Of a stretch of 64,000 nucleotides of DNA, positions 54,189-62,631 are shown piece by piece (position 1 is the stretch's first letter; the number at the start of each line of letters is the position of its first letter). Made by a program: the position numbers and the translations under genes. Where the stretch lies: NCBI RefSeq assembly GCF_003335085.1, contig NZ_QPEJ01000017.1:558001-622000 (forward strand). Reading direction: 5' to 3'. The DNA comes from Polaribacter sp. WD7. GTDB lineage: Bacteria; Bacteroidota; Bacteroidia; Flavobacteriales; Flavobacteriaceae. A model generated the notes under the pieces. It had not been told where the DNA came from. It did not search any database and saw nothing but the letters and a program-made list of their open reading frames with translations.

Positions 54189-54272
54189 GATGTTTTTGTT
54201 TTTAATGATACCACAAATTTCAGGCATTTACACGTTTAAAAATCCCCTACTGGGTTTAAACACATATATGTA

Positions 54273-54302
54273 TAGACGAATGGAAAAGATGTTAAGATGT
54301 TG
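54273..54302 (-). promoter_or_regulatory. EPS control region 2: LytTR-like box upstream of GT4
   Basis: On the minus strand ATTCGTCTA (54281-54273) lies 85 bp before the GT4 start. The octamer exactly 21 bp further upstream is CAACATCT, a weaker match ending in the same TCT. No good -7 box was identified. Confidence 0.45.
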
Positions 54303-54372
54303 CTTTTTATCGAGTGGAAATAGTCTTCGATAAACGGATTGTCACATCGAGTGGATTCAATTGACGCTAGGA

Positions 54373-54465
54373 AAATTGAATTTGTATCGAGATGTTTTTC
54401 TTAATATTAAATATTAGATCCGTTCATATGTTCTCGATACAATTTTCTTCCTTCGTCAGAAAATT
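54373..54465. repeat. Long imperfect inverted repeat
   Basis: GAAAATTGAATTTGTATCGAGA (left arm, split here: GAAAATTGAAT then TTGTATCGAGA) pairs with TCTCGATACAATTTTC around 54432-54448. Flanking GACGCTAGG/CCTTCGTC extends the match. Confidence 0.6.
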
Positions 54466-54554
54466 ACTCGACCTGACAAAACCTTTTTCAAAATCTACTA
54501 AAAAGTCAAATTGAGCTTGTTGAAGTTTTTTTATGAACTAGTTTTTTTGACGCT

Positions 54555-54830
54555 ACCTCTGTAAAAAAATCCCTGAACGTTTAATTAATTCTTTCTTTTT
54601 TTCATTGACAAAAAAAGAAACAAAAAAGTCTAGGCTGATGAAAATTTGTCTAAATTTTACATTCAACTTCTTAATTTCAGAAACTCGCTAACGCTCAAAC
54701 AGTCTGAAATTATAACGAAGTTTTCATTTTAAATTTTACAACAAATTTTCAATATGCCGTTTTTACCAAATAAGATAATTTAATAGATATTTTTAGACTC
54801 AAACGTTAAACTGAGCTTGTCGAAGTTTTC
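54555..54830 (+). repeat. EPS intergenic repeat, copy 1 of 3
   Basis: A ~275-bp unit running from TACCTCTGTAAAAAAATCCC to GAGCTTGTCGAAGTTTT. It contains a TTTTTTTCATTGAC/GTC-type A/T hairpin and an imperfect palindrome TTTCAGAAACTCGC..AGTCTGAAATT. No reading frame. Copies 2 and 3 follow in tandem orientation. Confidence 0.9.
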
Positions 54831-54867
54831 TTTACTAACATAAACTAGTCTTCGACAGGCTCAGACT
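54811..54867. repeat. REP-like hairpin CTGAGCTTGTCGAAG
   Basis: CTGAGCTTGTCGAAG and CTTCGACAGGCTCAG form a 15-bp stem around a 28-bp loop. A second such hairpin lies at about 55503-55554, and single arms occur at 54514, 54902 and 55210. Confidence 0.8.
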
Positions 54868-54951
54868 GACGAGTGTAACATTAAGTTTTCTGACAAATGT
54901 CAAACTGAGCTTGTCGAAGTTTTGCTTATGAATTAAGATCTTCTTTAACAA

Positions 54952-55227
54952 TACCTCTATAAAAAAATCCCTGAACGTTTAATTAATACTTTCTTTTTTT
55001 CATTGACAAAAAAAGAAACAAAAAAGTCTAGGCTGATGAAAATTTGTCTAAATTTTACATTCAACTCCTTAATTTCAGAAACTCACTAACGCTCAAACAG
55101 TCTGAAATTATAACGAAGTTTTCATTTTAAATTTTACAACAAATTTTCAATATGCCGTTTTTACCAAATAAAATAATTTAATAGATATTTTTAAACTCAA
55201 ACGTAAAACTATGCTTGTCGAAGTTTT
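54952..55227 (+). repeat. EPS intergenic repeat, copy 2 of 3
   Basis: Nearly identical to copy 1 through its length, with a few substitutions (for example ctcctt for cttctt and CTCACTAACG for CTCGCTAACG). Confidence 0.9.
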
Positions 55228-55255
55228 GCTTATGAATTAGGATCTTCTTTAACAA

Positions 55256-55520
55256 TACCTCTATAAAAAAATCCCTGAACGTTTAATGAATACTTTCTTT
55301 TTTTCATTGACAAAAAAAGAAATAAAAAAATCTAGGCTGATGAAAATTTGTCTAAATTTTATATTCAACTTCTTAATTTCAGAAACTCGCTAACGCTCAA
55401 ACAGTCTGAAATTATAACGAAGTTTTCATTTTAAATTTTACAACAAATTTTTAATATGCCGTTTTTACCAAATAAAATAATTTTAGAATCAAACATAAAA
55501 CGGAGCTTATTGAAGTTTTA
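55256..55520 (+). repeat. EPS intergenic repeat, copy 3 of 3
   Basis: Same unit with a short deletion near the right end (missing the aatagatattttta segment). It is followed by an inverted CTTCGACAAGCTCAG arm. It ends 70 bp before the flippase stop. Confidence 0.9.
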
Positions 55521-55589
55521 TTTACAAACATAAAATAGTCTTCGACAAGCTCAGAATGACAGTAAACTGTATAGAGCTCATATTTATTT

Positions 55590-56834
55590 TTATCGCTTTG
55601 CATCTTTATAGAAAAAGTAACTCAACTGCACAATCAATAATAAAATCATTGCAAAAATTTGCACATAAACTACTTGTGCTAAAGACTCGTGAAAGAATAA
55701 AATCAGTACAATTTGAAGCATTCCAAAAAGTCCAGACAAAACCACTGGTACATATTTGTCTAAAGACAAATAATAGTACGCAAATATGTTTGAGATGGCA
55801 AAAATACCCGTAGCCAAGGCATATTTCCATAATAATGGAGCAATTACCAAATACTCATTTCCGAATAATAATTTAATAATTGTTTCAGGAAACAAATAAC
55901 AACCTGCTACAATTGTAATGGCAATAAAAGCAATGTATCCCAAATATTTTATTAAAATAGGTAAGGTAGATTTCCCTTCTTTTTTCAACTGAATTACAGA
56001 AGGTAATAACAACATGACAAACATCCACGCAATAAAATAAACTACTCTACCAATTAAGGCTAAAGACGCGTATAAACCCGCTTCATGTGCTTCAAAATAA
56101 TGCTTTACCAAAAGAATATCGCTATTGTTTATTACAATCTGAGTCAATTCGTAAAACGCAGTAATGATGAAGAAGTTTTTTACTAATTTCTTTTCTGTTA
56201 TCGGTAATGCTATGGATTTCAATTGAAAAATTTGTTTATTTTTAAAAGGAAACAACCCAAAAATAAAAGAACAAAAAATACCAATAGCTATTACCAAAGA
56301 AGTGTCTAGCACTTGCAAAAAAGCAAGCAATAAAAAGGTTATTCCTAAACGGCTAATCATTTCTGTTTGATAGGTTACCGATAAAGATTTGAGTTCTTTC
56401 TTCCCTTGAAAAATACCTCTATTTACACTCATTAAAAAGTAAAAAGGTACTCCCAACCCAAAAACAACAAACATATTAGACGATGTTGTTTTAAAGAAAT
56501 GCTGTAAGTTTGTTGCAAAAAAGACAATTGCTATACCTAGTACAATTCCGGTTATTAATGCATTTCTAAACGTATTTGAAATAAAGGCTGTAAAAACAGA
56601 TTTTTCAAAAACTACAGAAAACTTTGCTGTTACCAGTTGAAAGGTCATCGCTACAAAAGAAAGCACCAATAAAAAAGTAATTAATATGGCTGCGTCTGCA
56701 AATTTTTCTGGTCCTAATACCCTACCCAATACTAAATTATAAAGGTAGTTGCCTCCGTTTACCAAAAGCACGCTTAGCATAAACAATTGCTCTGGTTGTA
56801 TTTTTTTTCTGATTTTTTGTAAAGCGATTTCCAT
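55590..56834 (-). CDS. Polysaccharide flippase-like membrane protein (PST/MATE superfamily)
   Basis: 414 residues with about 12 membrane helices. The N-terminal LLVNGGNYLYNLVLGRVLGP and following ADAAILITFLLVLSF match polysaccharide export proteins of the Wzx/PelG type. It is shorter than classical Wzx (~450-500). It lies 6 bp after the STAS gene, so the two are co-transcribed. Likely role: moving EPS or its lipid-linked precursor across the inner membrane. Confidence 0.8.
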   Translation of the reverse strand: MEIALQKIRKKIQPEQLFMLSVLLVNGGNYLYNLVLGRVLGPEKFADAAILITFLLVLSFVAMTFQLVTAKFSVVFEKSVFTAFISNTFRNALITGIVLGIAIVFFATNLQHFFKTTSSNMFVVFGLGVPFYFLMSVNRGIFQGKKELKSLSVTYQTEMISRLGITFLLLAFLQVLDTSLVIAIGIFCSFIFGLFPFKNKQIFQLKSIALPITEKKLVKNFFIITAFYELTQIVINNSDILLVKHYFEAHEAGLYASLALIGRVVYFIAWMFVMLLLPSVIQLKKEGKSTLPILIKYLGYIAFIAITIVAGCYLFPETIIKLLFGNEYLVIAPLLWKYALATGIFAISNIFAYYYLSLDKYVPVVLSGLFGMLQIVLILFFHESLAQVVYVQIFAMILLLIVQLSYFFYKDAKR

Positions 56835-56840
56835 AATATA

Positions 56841-57116
56841 TTATGCTACCTTTTGATTAAATTGATCGTAAATATCTTTGCATCCGTAACCAACAATAGA
56901 AAATATCTTGTTGCTTTTTTCTGCTTTATCCATCATAAAAAATAATGCTTGTAAGCCTTGCTTGTCTATTGCATTAATTTCTTCTATGTTAATTACTATT
57001 TTATTTTCCTTTCTAAAAAGTTGATTGAAATACGTAATAAGAACTAATTTTGACATCACATTTATTTGCCCTTTTAAGTAGTACGCTCCTTTTTTTTGTG
57101 TAATTTGTAAAGCCAT
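56841..57116 (-). CDS. STAS-domain protein lacking the phosphorylatable serine
   Basis: 91 residues, a complete single STAS (SpoIIAA-like) domain: YYLKGQINVMSKLVLITYF, VINIEEINAIDKQGLQALFF, IFSIVGYG. At the site equivalent to the DSSG motif the sequence is D51-K52-Q53-G54, so the usual phosphoserine is absent. It may act as a constitutive binding module rather than a phospho-switch. First gene of a two-gene unit with the flippase, behind the shared ATTCGTCTA box. Confidence 0.8.
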   Translation of the reverse strand: MALQITQKKGAYYLKGQINVMSKLVLITYFNQLFRKENKIVINIEEINAIDKQGLQALFFMMDKAEKSNKIFSIVGYGCKDIYDQFNQKVA

Positions 57117-57171
57117 GATTTTTTTGTTTTAGTGTTATTATCTGCTACAAATATCATAAGGAAACTCTCAT

Positions 57172-57215
57172 TAAATATACTAGTGTAGACGAATGACCGA
57201 ATTGTTCCGATTAAT
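57172..57215 (-). promoter_or_regulatory. EPS control region 3: LytTR-like boxes upstream of STAS-flippase
   Basis: On the minus strand ATTAATCG (57215-57208) and ATTCGTCT (57194-57187) are 21 bp apart. A -7-like TATATTTA (57179-57172) follows after 6 bp. The STAS start is 56 bp downstream of that box. The same region is the promoter side of the divergent TPR gene. Confidence 0.55.
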
Positions 57216-57259
57216 GATTTATAGCTATTGCTTAACTTGCTTTTAGAAAATTAAACTAC

Positions 57260-59323
57260 ATGATGCTAAGAAAAACACTATCCCTTTTTATACTTTTAAC
57301 AACTATTTCTTTGTTTTCTCAAGACATGAAAGAAGGCTTTACCTATTTAGAAACTGGTAAATACCAAAAAGCTGAATCTTTTTTTAAAGTAATCTTAAAA
57401 GATTTTCCTAAAAACAAAACAGCTAGACTTTGTTACGGTAGAGCTGTTGGTTTAAATGGAGGGGCTACTAAAGCCGTACAATTATTTACCAGTCTTTTAA
57501 AAGACTACCCAAACGATTTTGAAGTAAAATTAAATTATGCTGAATCTTTATTGTGGAGTAAGCAATTTGATAAAGCGAAAAGCTATTATAAAAACTTGGT
57601 AAAAGAAGATGCTCAAAGTTTTCCTGCATTATTAGGTTACGCAAATACTTTATCGAATTTAAAAGAGTATAATGATGCCTTAATTTATGTTGATAAAGCT
57701 TTGACCGTTATTCCAGATAACCCAAATGCTTTGGTTTCTAAAAAATACATGCGACTAGGTTTGGCAAACCTTAAAATTCAGACCAAAGAATACCAACGTT
57801 CTGAAGAATTACTACTAGAAAATTTACAAACCTTTACAAACGATAAAGAAACCCTACAAAACTTGGCCAACTTGTATTTGATTTCTGAGCAAATTGACAA
57901 AGCAAAAGATACTTTTGAACAACTTGGAGAAAATCCAAAAAATAAATTAACCGCTTTAAATGGCATTGCATTAACTTACCATTTAAAAGGTGATGAAAAA
58001 ACAGCACTTGCCACTAGTAAAATAGCTTTAGAAAGTATTGATGAAAATACGTCTAAAACGTTACAAAATCAAACAAAAGAAAGATACGTACAAGCCTTAA
58101 TCTGGAACAGCAAATACAAAGAAGCTGAGGCGGAAATCAATACACTTTTAAAGGATAATAAAGATCCAGAAAACTGGATGCTTTCTTTAAGAGCAACATT
58201 GAATACGTATAAAAGTGATTTTAAAAAGAGTTTAGACGATTACAATCTTATTTTACAACAAGACAGTACTTCTTTTGATGGCAACCTAGGAAAAGCTAAT
58301 GCTTTAAAAGCTTCTGGATATATAAACAAGGCGTATAAAAGTGCTGAGAATACTTTAAAATTTTATACGAATCAAAAAGATGCCATGAATTTCATCAAAC
58401 AACTGGATCAAAGTTTTATTCCGAGTATAGAAACAAAAGTAAGTTACTCTTTTGATAATGGAGATAACATCGCGTATTCGTATACTGCAAATACAGTATT
58501 TCCATTATCAACAAAACTTAAGATTTTAGCCAATTACAATTATAGAACAACTTCTAATGATGTTTTAGACGTAGCGGCTAGTGCTAACAACATTTTAGTT
58601 GGTACCGCTTATCAAATAAAAAACAACATTACACTACAAAGTAGTTTTGGAGTAACCGCTTCGTCTTCTGAAGTTATTGATTACAATCAGTTTATAACAG
58701 ATATTTTTCTAAAAATAAAACCGTTAAAACTGCAAAATTTAGACTTTGGCTATAAAAGAGATATTCAGAATTTTAATGCCGAATTATTAAATAGAGAAAT
58801 TATACAAAATAATTGGATTGTAAATTACAATCTAAACACAAACTTTAATTTAGGCTGGTTTACTCAATATTATTATACTTCTCAAAGTGATGAAAACACC
58901 CGAAACTTATTATTTACCTCTTTGTATTACAATATTTTAAAGAAACCTGCTTTAAAAGCAGGTATTAATTACCAATACATCACTTTTAAAGATCAAGTGC
59001 CTACGATCTATTTTAGTCCGAGTCGTTTTAATGCAATTGAAGTGTTTACAAACATTATTAAAGATGAAGGAATTGCTAAACCAAAAGAATGGTTTTACAT
59101 GTTAACAGCAGCAACTGGTTTTCAATATATTGAAGATGGAGAAAGGCAAAGTACTTATAGAGTTCAAGGTCAATTTGGTTACAAGTTTTCTGAAAGAAGT
59201 GTTTTAAATATTTACGGTTTACGAAGTAATATTGCCTCTGCAACGGCTGCTGGTTTTACGTTTAATGAAATTGGACTACGTTTTCAATGGCAATTTTTAA
59301 AGAAACCAATTTTTAAAAGATAA
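57260..59323 (+). CDS. TPR / outer-membrane beta-barrel EPS export protein
   Basis: 687 residues with a signal peptide (LSLFILLTTISLFSQ). Residues ~22-390 are tandem TPR units (GKYQKAESFFKVILKDFP, YNDALIYVDKALTVIPDNP). Residues ~395-687 are amphipathic strands of a beta-barrel ending in LRFQWQFLKKPIFKR. The same design as PgaA, BcsC and PelB: a periplasmic TPR scaffold plus an outer-membrane polymer exit pore. Divergent from STAS-flippase and ended by a terminator at 59362. Confidence 0.82.
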   Translation: MMLRKTLSLFILLTTISLFSQDMKEGFTYLETGKYQKAESFFKVILKDFPKNKTARLCYGRAVGLNGGATKAVQLFTSLLKDYPNDFEVKLNYAESLLWSKQFDKAKSYYKNLVKEDAQSFPALLGYANTLSNLKEYNDALIYVDKALTVIPDNPNALVSKKYMRLGLANLKIQTKEYQRSEELLLENLQTFTNDKETLQNLANLYLISEQIDKAKDTFEQLGENPKNKLTALNGIALTYHLKGDEKTALATSKIALESIDENTSKTLQNQTKERYVQALIWNSKYKEAEAEINTLLKDNKDPENWMLSLRATLNTYKSDFKKSLDDYNLILQQDSTSFDGNLGKANALKASGYINKAYKSAENTLKFYTNQKDAMNFIKQLDQSFIPSIETKVSYSFDNGDNIAYSYTANTVFPLSTKLKILANYNYRTTSNDVLDVAASANNILVGTAYQIKNNITLQSSFGVTASSSEVIDYNQFITDIFLKIKPLKLQNLDFGYKRDIQNFNAELLNREIIQNNWIVNYNLNTNFNLGWFTQYYYTSQSDENTRNLLFTSLYYNILKKPALKAGINYQYITFKDQVPTIYFSPSRFNAIEVFTNIIKDEGIAKPKEWFYMLTAATGFQYIEDGERQSTYRVQGQFGYKFSERSVLNIYGLRSNIASATAAGFTFNEIGLRFQWQFLKKPIFKR

Positions 59324-59361
59324 AATTTCAACTAAAGAATTACTTATGTAATTAAAAAAAT

Positions 59362-59397
59362 AAAACCTCACATTTCAAAAAAAATTGTGAGGTTTTT
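59362..59397. terminator. Bidirectional terminator between TPR-barrel gene and LytTR gene
   Basis: AAAACCTCACA and TGTGAGGTTTTT pair around an A-rich loop, with A and T runs outside, serving both convergent units. Confidence 0.85.
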
Positions 59398-59401
59398 ATA
59401 T

Positions 59402-60124
59402 TTAAAGTAAATCTAGTCGTTTCATAAGTTCTGGTCTTTTAGAACGACTAACCGGAATAACGTCTCGTTTAATTAAAACGCTATTGTCTTCTATATCTAT
59501 AATCTTTTTAAGATTGATAATGTAAGAACGGTGGACTTTTAAAAATAAAGCATCTGGTAATTTTTCTTCAATCTTTTTTAAGGTTGAATGCACCGTATAC
59601 TCTTTTTCTTCGGTTTTTATTTTAATATAATCTCCTTTTGCTTCTACCAAGTAAATACTGGGTAAATCTATTTTAATGAGCCTTCTATCTATATTAATAT
59701 AAAAGTCGTTATCAATATCTTTACTTACTAGTGTTTTTGCTGTTACAACAGGGCTAGGATCTGCAGAAGCTAACTCAAACTTTTCTGCTTTATGAATAGC
59801 TTTTTGAAAACGAGTAGCTGTTATTGGTTTTAATAAGTAATCTACAATAAAATCATACTCAAAAGCTTCTATAGCAAATTGAGGATCTGAAGTTGTTAAA
59901 ATAATTTTTGGTGGTGATTTTAGTGTTTTAATAAAATCTAGTCCGCTGAAAGCGGGCATATGAATGTCAAGAAAAATTAAATCAACTTTATTATCGTTTA
60001 AAAATTTCATAGCCTCTATTGCATTGGGAAATTCTTCAACAAGATGTAACGAATTAATTTCATTACATAGGGTTTTTAAAACGACCCTTGCCATTTTTTC
60101 ATCATCAATAATAATACAATCCAT
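59402..60124 (-). CDS. LytTR-type response regulator
   Basis: 240 residues. Receiver: D7/D8, phosphoacceptor D53 (LIFLDIHMP), Thr in ILTTSD and Lys in YLLKPI. LytTR DNA-binding domain in residues ~140-240: IYLVEAKGDYIKI, LKVHRSYIINLKKI and PVSRSKRPELMKRL. Last gene of the five-to-six-gene relay operon and next to the EPS genes, so it is the obvious candidate to bind the 21-bp repeated boxes at 42.9, 54.3 and 57.2 kb. It resembles AlgR in architecture. Confidence 0.92.
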   Translation of the reverse strand: MDCIIIDDEKMARVVLKTLCNEINSLHLVEEFPNAIEAMKFLNDNKVDLIFLDIHMPAFSGLDFIKTLKSPPKIILTTSDPQFAIEAFEYDFIVDYLLKPITATRFQKAIHKAEKFELASADPSPVVTAKTLVSKDIDNDFYINIDRRLIKIDLPSIYLVEAKGDYIKIKTEEKEYTVHSTLKKIEEKLPDALFLKVHRSYIINLKKIIDIEDNSVLIKRDVIPVSRSKRPELMKRLDLL

Positions 60125-60128
60125 AAAC

Positions 60129-60449
60129 TTATATAGTTTCTATATAATTTGTAATTGCTATTAAAATTTTCTCAAAATCTTGTTGCTTTTCTAAGCTATG
60201 TTCACGAAGATTATGTTCAAATTCATTAGCTATTTTATAACTCTTTTCAAGTCCTAAAATACTAATTTTATGTTTAAGTCTATGAACGTTTTCTTCTATT
60301 TTTTTAAACTCTTGTTCTTTTACACTCTTGTAATAGTCTTCTTTTTCTTCAGGAAATTCTGTTTTTATAACCGTTATCAGCTCATTTTTAATTGCTTCAT
60401 CTCCTCTAGCTAATTGATTTACGTAATTTAAATTGGGGGTTTCTTGCAT
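60129..60449 (-). CDS. Histidine phosphotransfer (Hpt) protein
   Basis: 106 residues, all helical. Phosphoacceptor His56 lies in ENVHRLKHKISILGL, matching the Hpt pattern HxLK(G/H)xxxxxG. It would shuttle phosphate between the kinases and the LytTR regulator and possibly the receiver-glycosyltransferase. Its start overlaps the kinase stop by one base (TAATG), and it lies 4 bp before the LytTR start. Confidence 0.85.
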   Translation of the reverse strand: MQETPNLNYVNQLARGDEAIKNELITVIKTEFPEEKEDYYKSVKEQEFKKIEENVHRLKHKISILGLEKSYKIANEFEHNLREHSLEKQQDFEKILIAITNYIETI

Positions 60450-61492
60450 TACTTTTTTAGTTTAAAATAAAATATGGTTCCTTTGTCTACAACTGATTTC
60501 AACCAGATTTCTCCGTTATACATTTCTACAATTTTTTTGACTATTGATAACCCAATACCTGAAGATTTATAGTTGTCTTCTAATTTTTGAAAAGCAATAA
60601 AAATTTTATCAAAATATTTTTGATCGATTCCTTTTCCGTTATCCTTTACATAAAACTCCCAAAAATCATCTTTCTCTTCACTACCAATTTCTATTTCAAT
60701 AATTTCTTTGTCATTAAACTGAATTGCATTTTGGATTAAATGTATAAAAAGTAATTCTAACTTAGATTTGTTTCCTTTAACAATTGGTAGGGCATTGGAT
60801 TTTATAAAATGAATATTACTCTTTTTATCAATGTTTTCAAAAACACTATCTATAATAATATTTAAATCTACATCGTACGTTTCATCTTCTAATTTACCAA
60901 CAGTAGAATAATCTAAAATACCTTTTACCAAAATATCTATTTTTTCTACATTCTCTTTTATTAAATTGAGATTATCTTTACCCATTTCTCCTAAAACATC
61001 AGCATAATCTTCTATCACCCATGTTGTAAGAGCTTCTATACTTTGTAGTGGTGATTTTAAATCATGAGAAACTAACTGTGCATAGTCATTTAACTCTCTA
61101 TTTTGACGTTCTAAACTTTTTACTAATTTATCTTTTTGTTGATTGATTTTTATAATCTCCTTAGTTTGGTTGTCTATAAAATCTGCTAACTTTAAAGAAT
61201 CTGAACTTTCTGTTGGTCTATCATCACCTAAATCATAAAACTGAAATTTATCAATGACACCTTCTAACTTCTTAATTACTTGTTTTTGAGATTCAGTTTC
61301 TTTTGTTAGTTGTTTATTCACATTAAAAAGTTCATCAGAACTAATTTTTGTTGCTCTTTGTAACATTGCAAATTGCTCGTCTGAAGTGGTGTACGATCTA
61401 TCTATAGCATCTAAAAATTTTTCTAACTTTTTTTCAGACCTCAACTCTTCAGGTAAAAACTTTCGTATTTGTCTTTTTAACAATGAATTCAT
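60449..61492 (-). CDS. Cytoplasmic histidine kinase, NahK-like
   Basis: 347 residues, no membrane segment. The N-terminus RQIRKFLPEELRSEKKLEKF, then AIDRSYTTSDEQFAMLQRAT, resembles kinases linked to FIST/NosP sensors (NahK type), followed by a coiled coil. HisKA has His143 (LVSHDLKSPLQ). HATPase has LIQNAIQFND, DNGKGID and SSGIGLSIVKK. No fused receiver, which explains the need for the separate Hpt. Overlaps the FIST gene by one base. Confidence 0.9.
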   Translation of the reverse strand: MNSLLKRQIRKFLPEELRSEKKLEKFLDAIDRSYTTSDEQFAMLQRATKISSDELFNVNKQLTKETESQKQVIKKLEGVIDKFQFYDLGDDRPTESSDSLKLADFIDNQTKEIIKINQQKDKLVKSLERQNRELNDYAQLVSHDLKSPLQSIEALTTWVIEDYADVLGEMGKDNLNLIKENVEKIDILVKGILDYSTVGKLEDETYDVDLNIIIDSVFENIDKKSNIHFIKSNALPIVKGNKSKLELLFIHLIQNAIQFNDKEIIEIEIGSEEKDDFWEFYVKDNGKGIDQKYFDKIFIAFQKLEDNYKSSGIGLSIVKKIVEMYNGEIWLKSVVDKGTIFYFKLKK

Positions 61493-62631
61493 TACTCGCT
61501 AATTAAGGTAACTGTCATGGTTTGGTTGTGCAACTGACAATTGTTTTCTCCTATAAAAGGAGCTATTTCTCCATAAGAATATAAGCCTGTGATTGTTGGA
61601 GATTTCCCCACAACTTCCATTACTTCTTCTACTTCTTCTTCAACTCTTTGGTCTAATACTAATTTTCTACCAATACAACTTACCAAAATGGCTAATTCTG
61701 CCTCACTTTCTCTTAATTCTGATGCGTTTATTGCCGCATTTTCTGCTGCATTTACAATATTATCTACATTGGTCATCATTAACTGCACTTTAGAATTTTC
61801 AAAAATATCTCCTGCTAAAATCATTGAATTCTCTTCTTCATTTATATTTAAAATAGTTCTAACAATAGAATGATTTTCTTTTGTAGACTTTACACTTAAA
61901 GGATATAATAAAGCAGCTCCAGGTAAATCTTTAGATTTTTCACCTAAGTATTTTTTATACAAATCTAAAGCGGGTAGATTGTCTAACTCATATAAAACAT
62001 TACCTTTAGATTTTGTCACTATTCTTTCTGGTCCAAAAGGCGTCCATCCTCCATTAATAGAAAAGGAAACCTCCAATGAATCTCCATATAGCCCAATTGC
62101 TACAATTTCTCCCTGTTTGGGATTTTCATTATAAGATGAAATTGTTTTTTCAAACCGAGCATCATCTCCACACAATGCACCTGTAATTAATAAATTGTTG
62201 TCTGTTGCAGCATTCATCCCTTTTGTTAACTGACTTCCATTTATAAAACTTCCTTCAGAAAGAACAAATGTGTATTTTAAGTTTTCTACAGGTAGTTGTT
62301 CTATTAGTTTTTGCCCTAATATGTAACTATCTAGTTGTTTTGTATCATCTAAGACATTGATTCTTTTTATTACAAAATTACTTCTTTCAAATTCTATTGC
62401 CGTAATAGTTACAGAATTTTCATTAACTGCTAGAGAAGAAATATCTCCTGAAGATGAACCAAATACTATATGACCGTCTTGAAAAAGATTTCTTACTTCT
62501 TGATAAATATCTTTATCTTCTAACATATATCTATTACCAAAAACAAGCACTAATGGATTATTTAGCGGAATATTTTTAGATAAATATTGCCAATCTGAAT
62601 TGTTATTTTTTTTGAGTTGTACTGTTTTCAT
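61492..62631 (-). CDS. FIST-domain sensor protein, NosP-like
   Basis: 379 residues with FIST-N (about 25-215: VFGSSSGDI, ITGALCGDDARF) and FIST-C (about 220-365: LYELDNLPALDLYKKYLG, CIGRKLVLDQRVEEE, GLYSYGEIAPF). It ends CQLHNQTMTVTLISE. In Pseudomonas and others NosP, a heme FIST protein next to NahK, senses nitric oxide and controls biofilm. The kinase partner here is likewise adjacent. Heme binding cannot be seen directly; FIST may also bind other small ligands. Confidence 0.85.
   Translation of the reverse strand: MKTVQLKKNNNSDWQYLSKNIPLNNPLVLVFGNRYMLEDKDIYQEVRNLFQDGHIVFGSSSGDISSLAVNENSVTITAIEFERSNFVIKRINVLDDTKQLDSYILGQKLIEQLPVENLKYTFVLSEGSFINGSQLTKGMNAATDNNLLITGALCGDDARFEKTISSYNENPKQGEIVAIGLYGDSLEVSFSINGGWTPFGPERIVTKSKGNVLYELDNLPALDLYKKYLGEKSKDLPGAALLYPLSVKSTKENHSIVRTILNINEEENSMILAGDIFENSKVQLMMTNVDNIVNAAENAAINASELRESEAELAILVSCIGRKLVLDQRVEEEVEEVMEVVGKSPTITGLYSYGEIAPFIGENNCQLHNQTMTVTLISE

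Noticed and set aside
54555..55520. Insertion sequence or gene remnant
   Set aside because: No reading frame or transposase similarity in any copy; the unit is noncoding.
55556..55813. Plus-strand reading frame opposite the flippase 3' end
   Set aside because: It lies antisense to a well-supported membrane protein and starts inside a repeat; no protein features.
41163..59323. True pel operon
   Set aside because: There is no PelD-like GAF/GGDEF protein and no PelA deacetylase domain; only functional analogies to PelF, PelG, PelB and PelA were seen.
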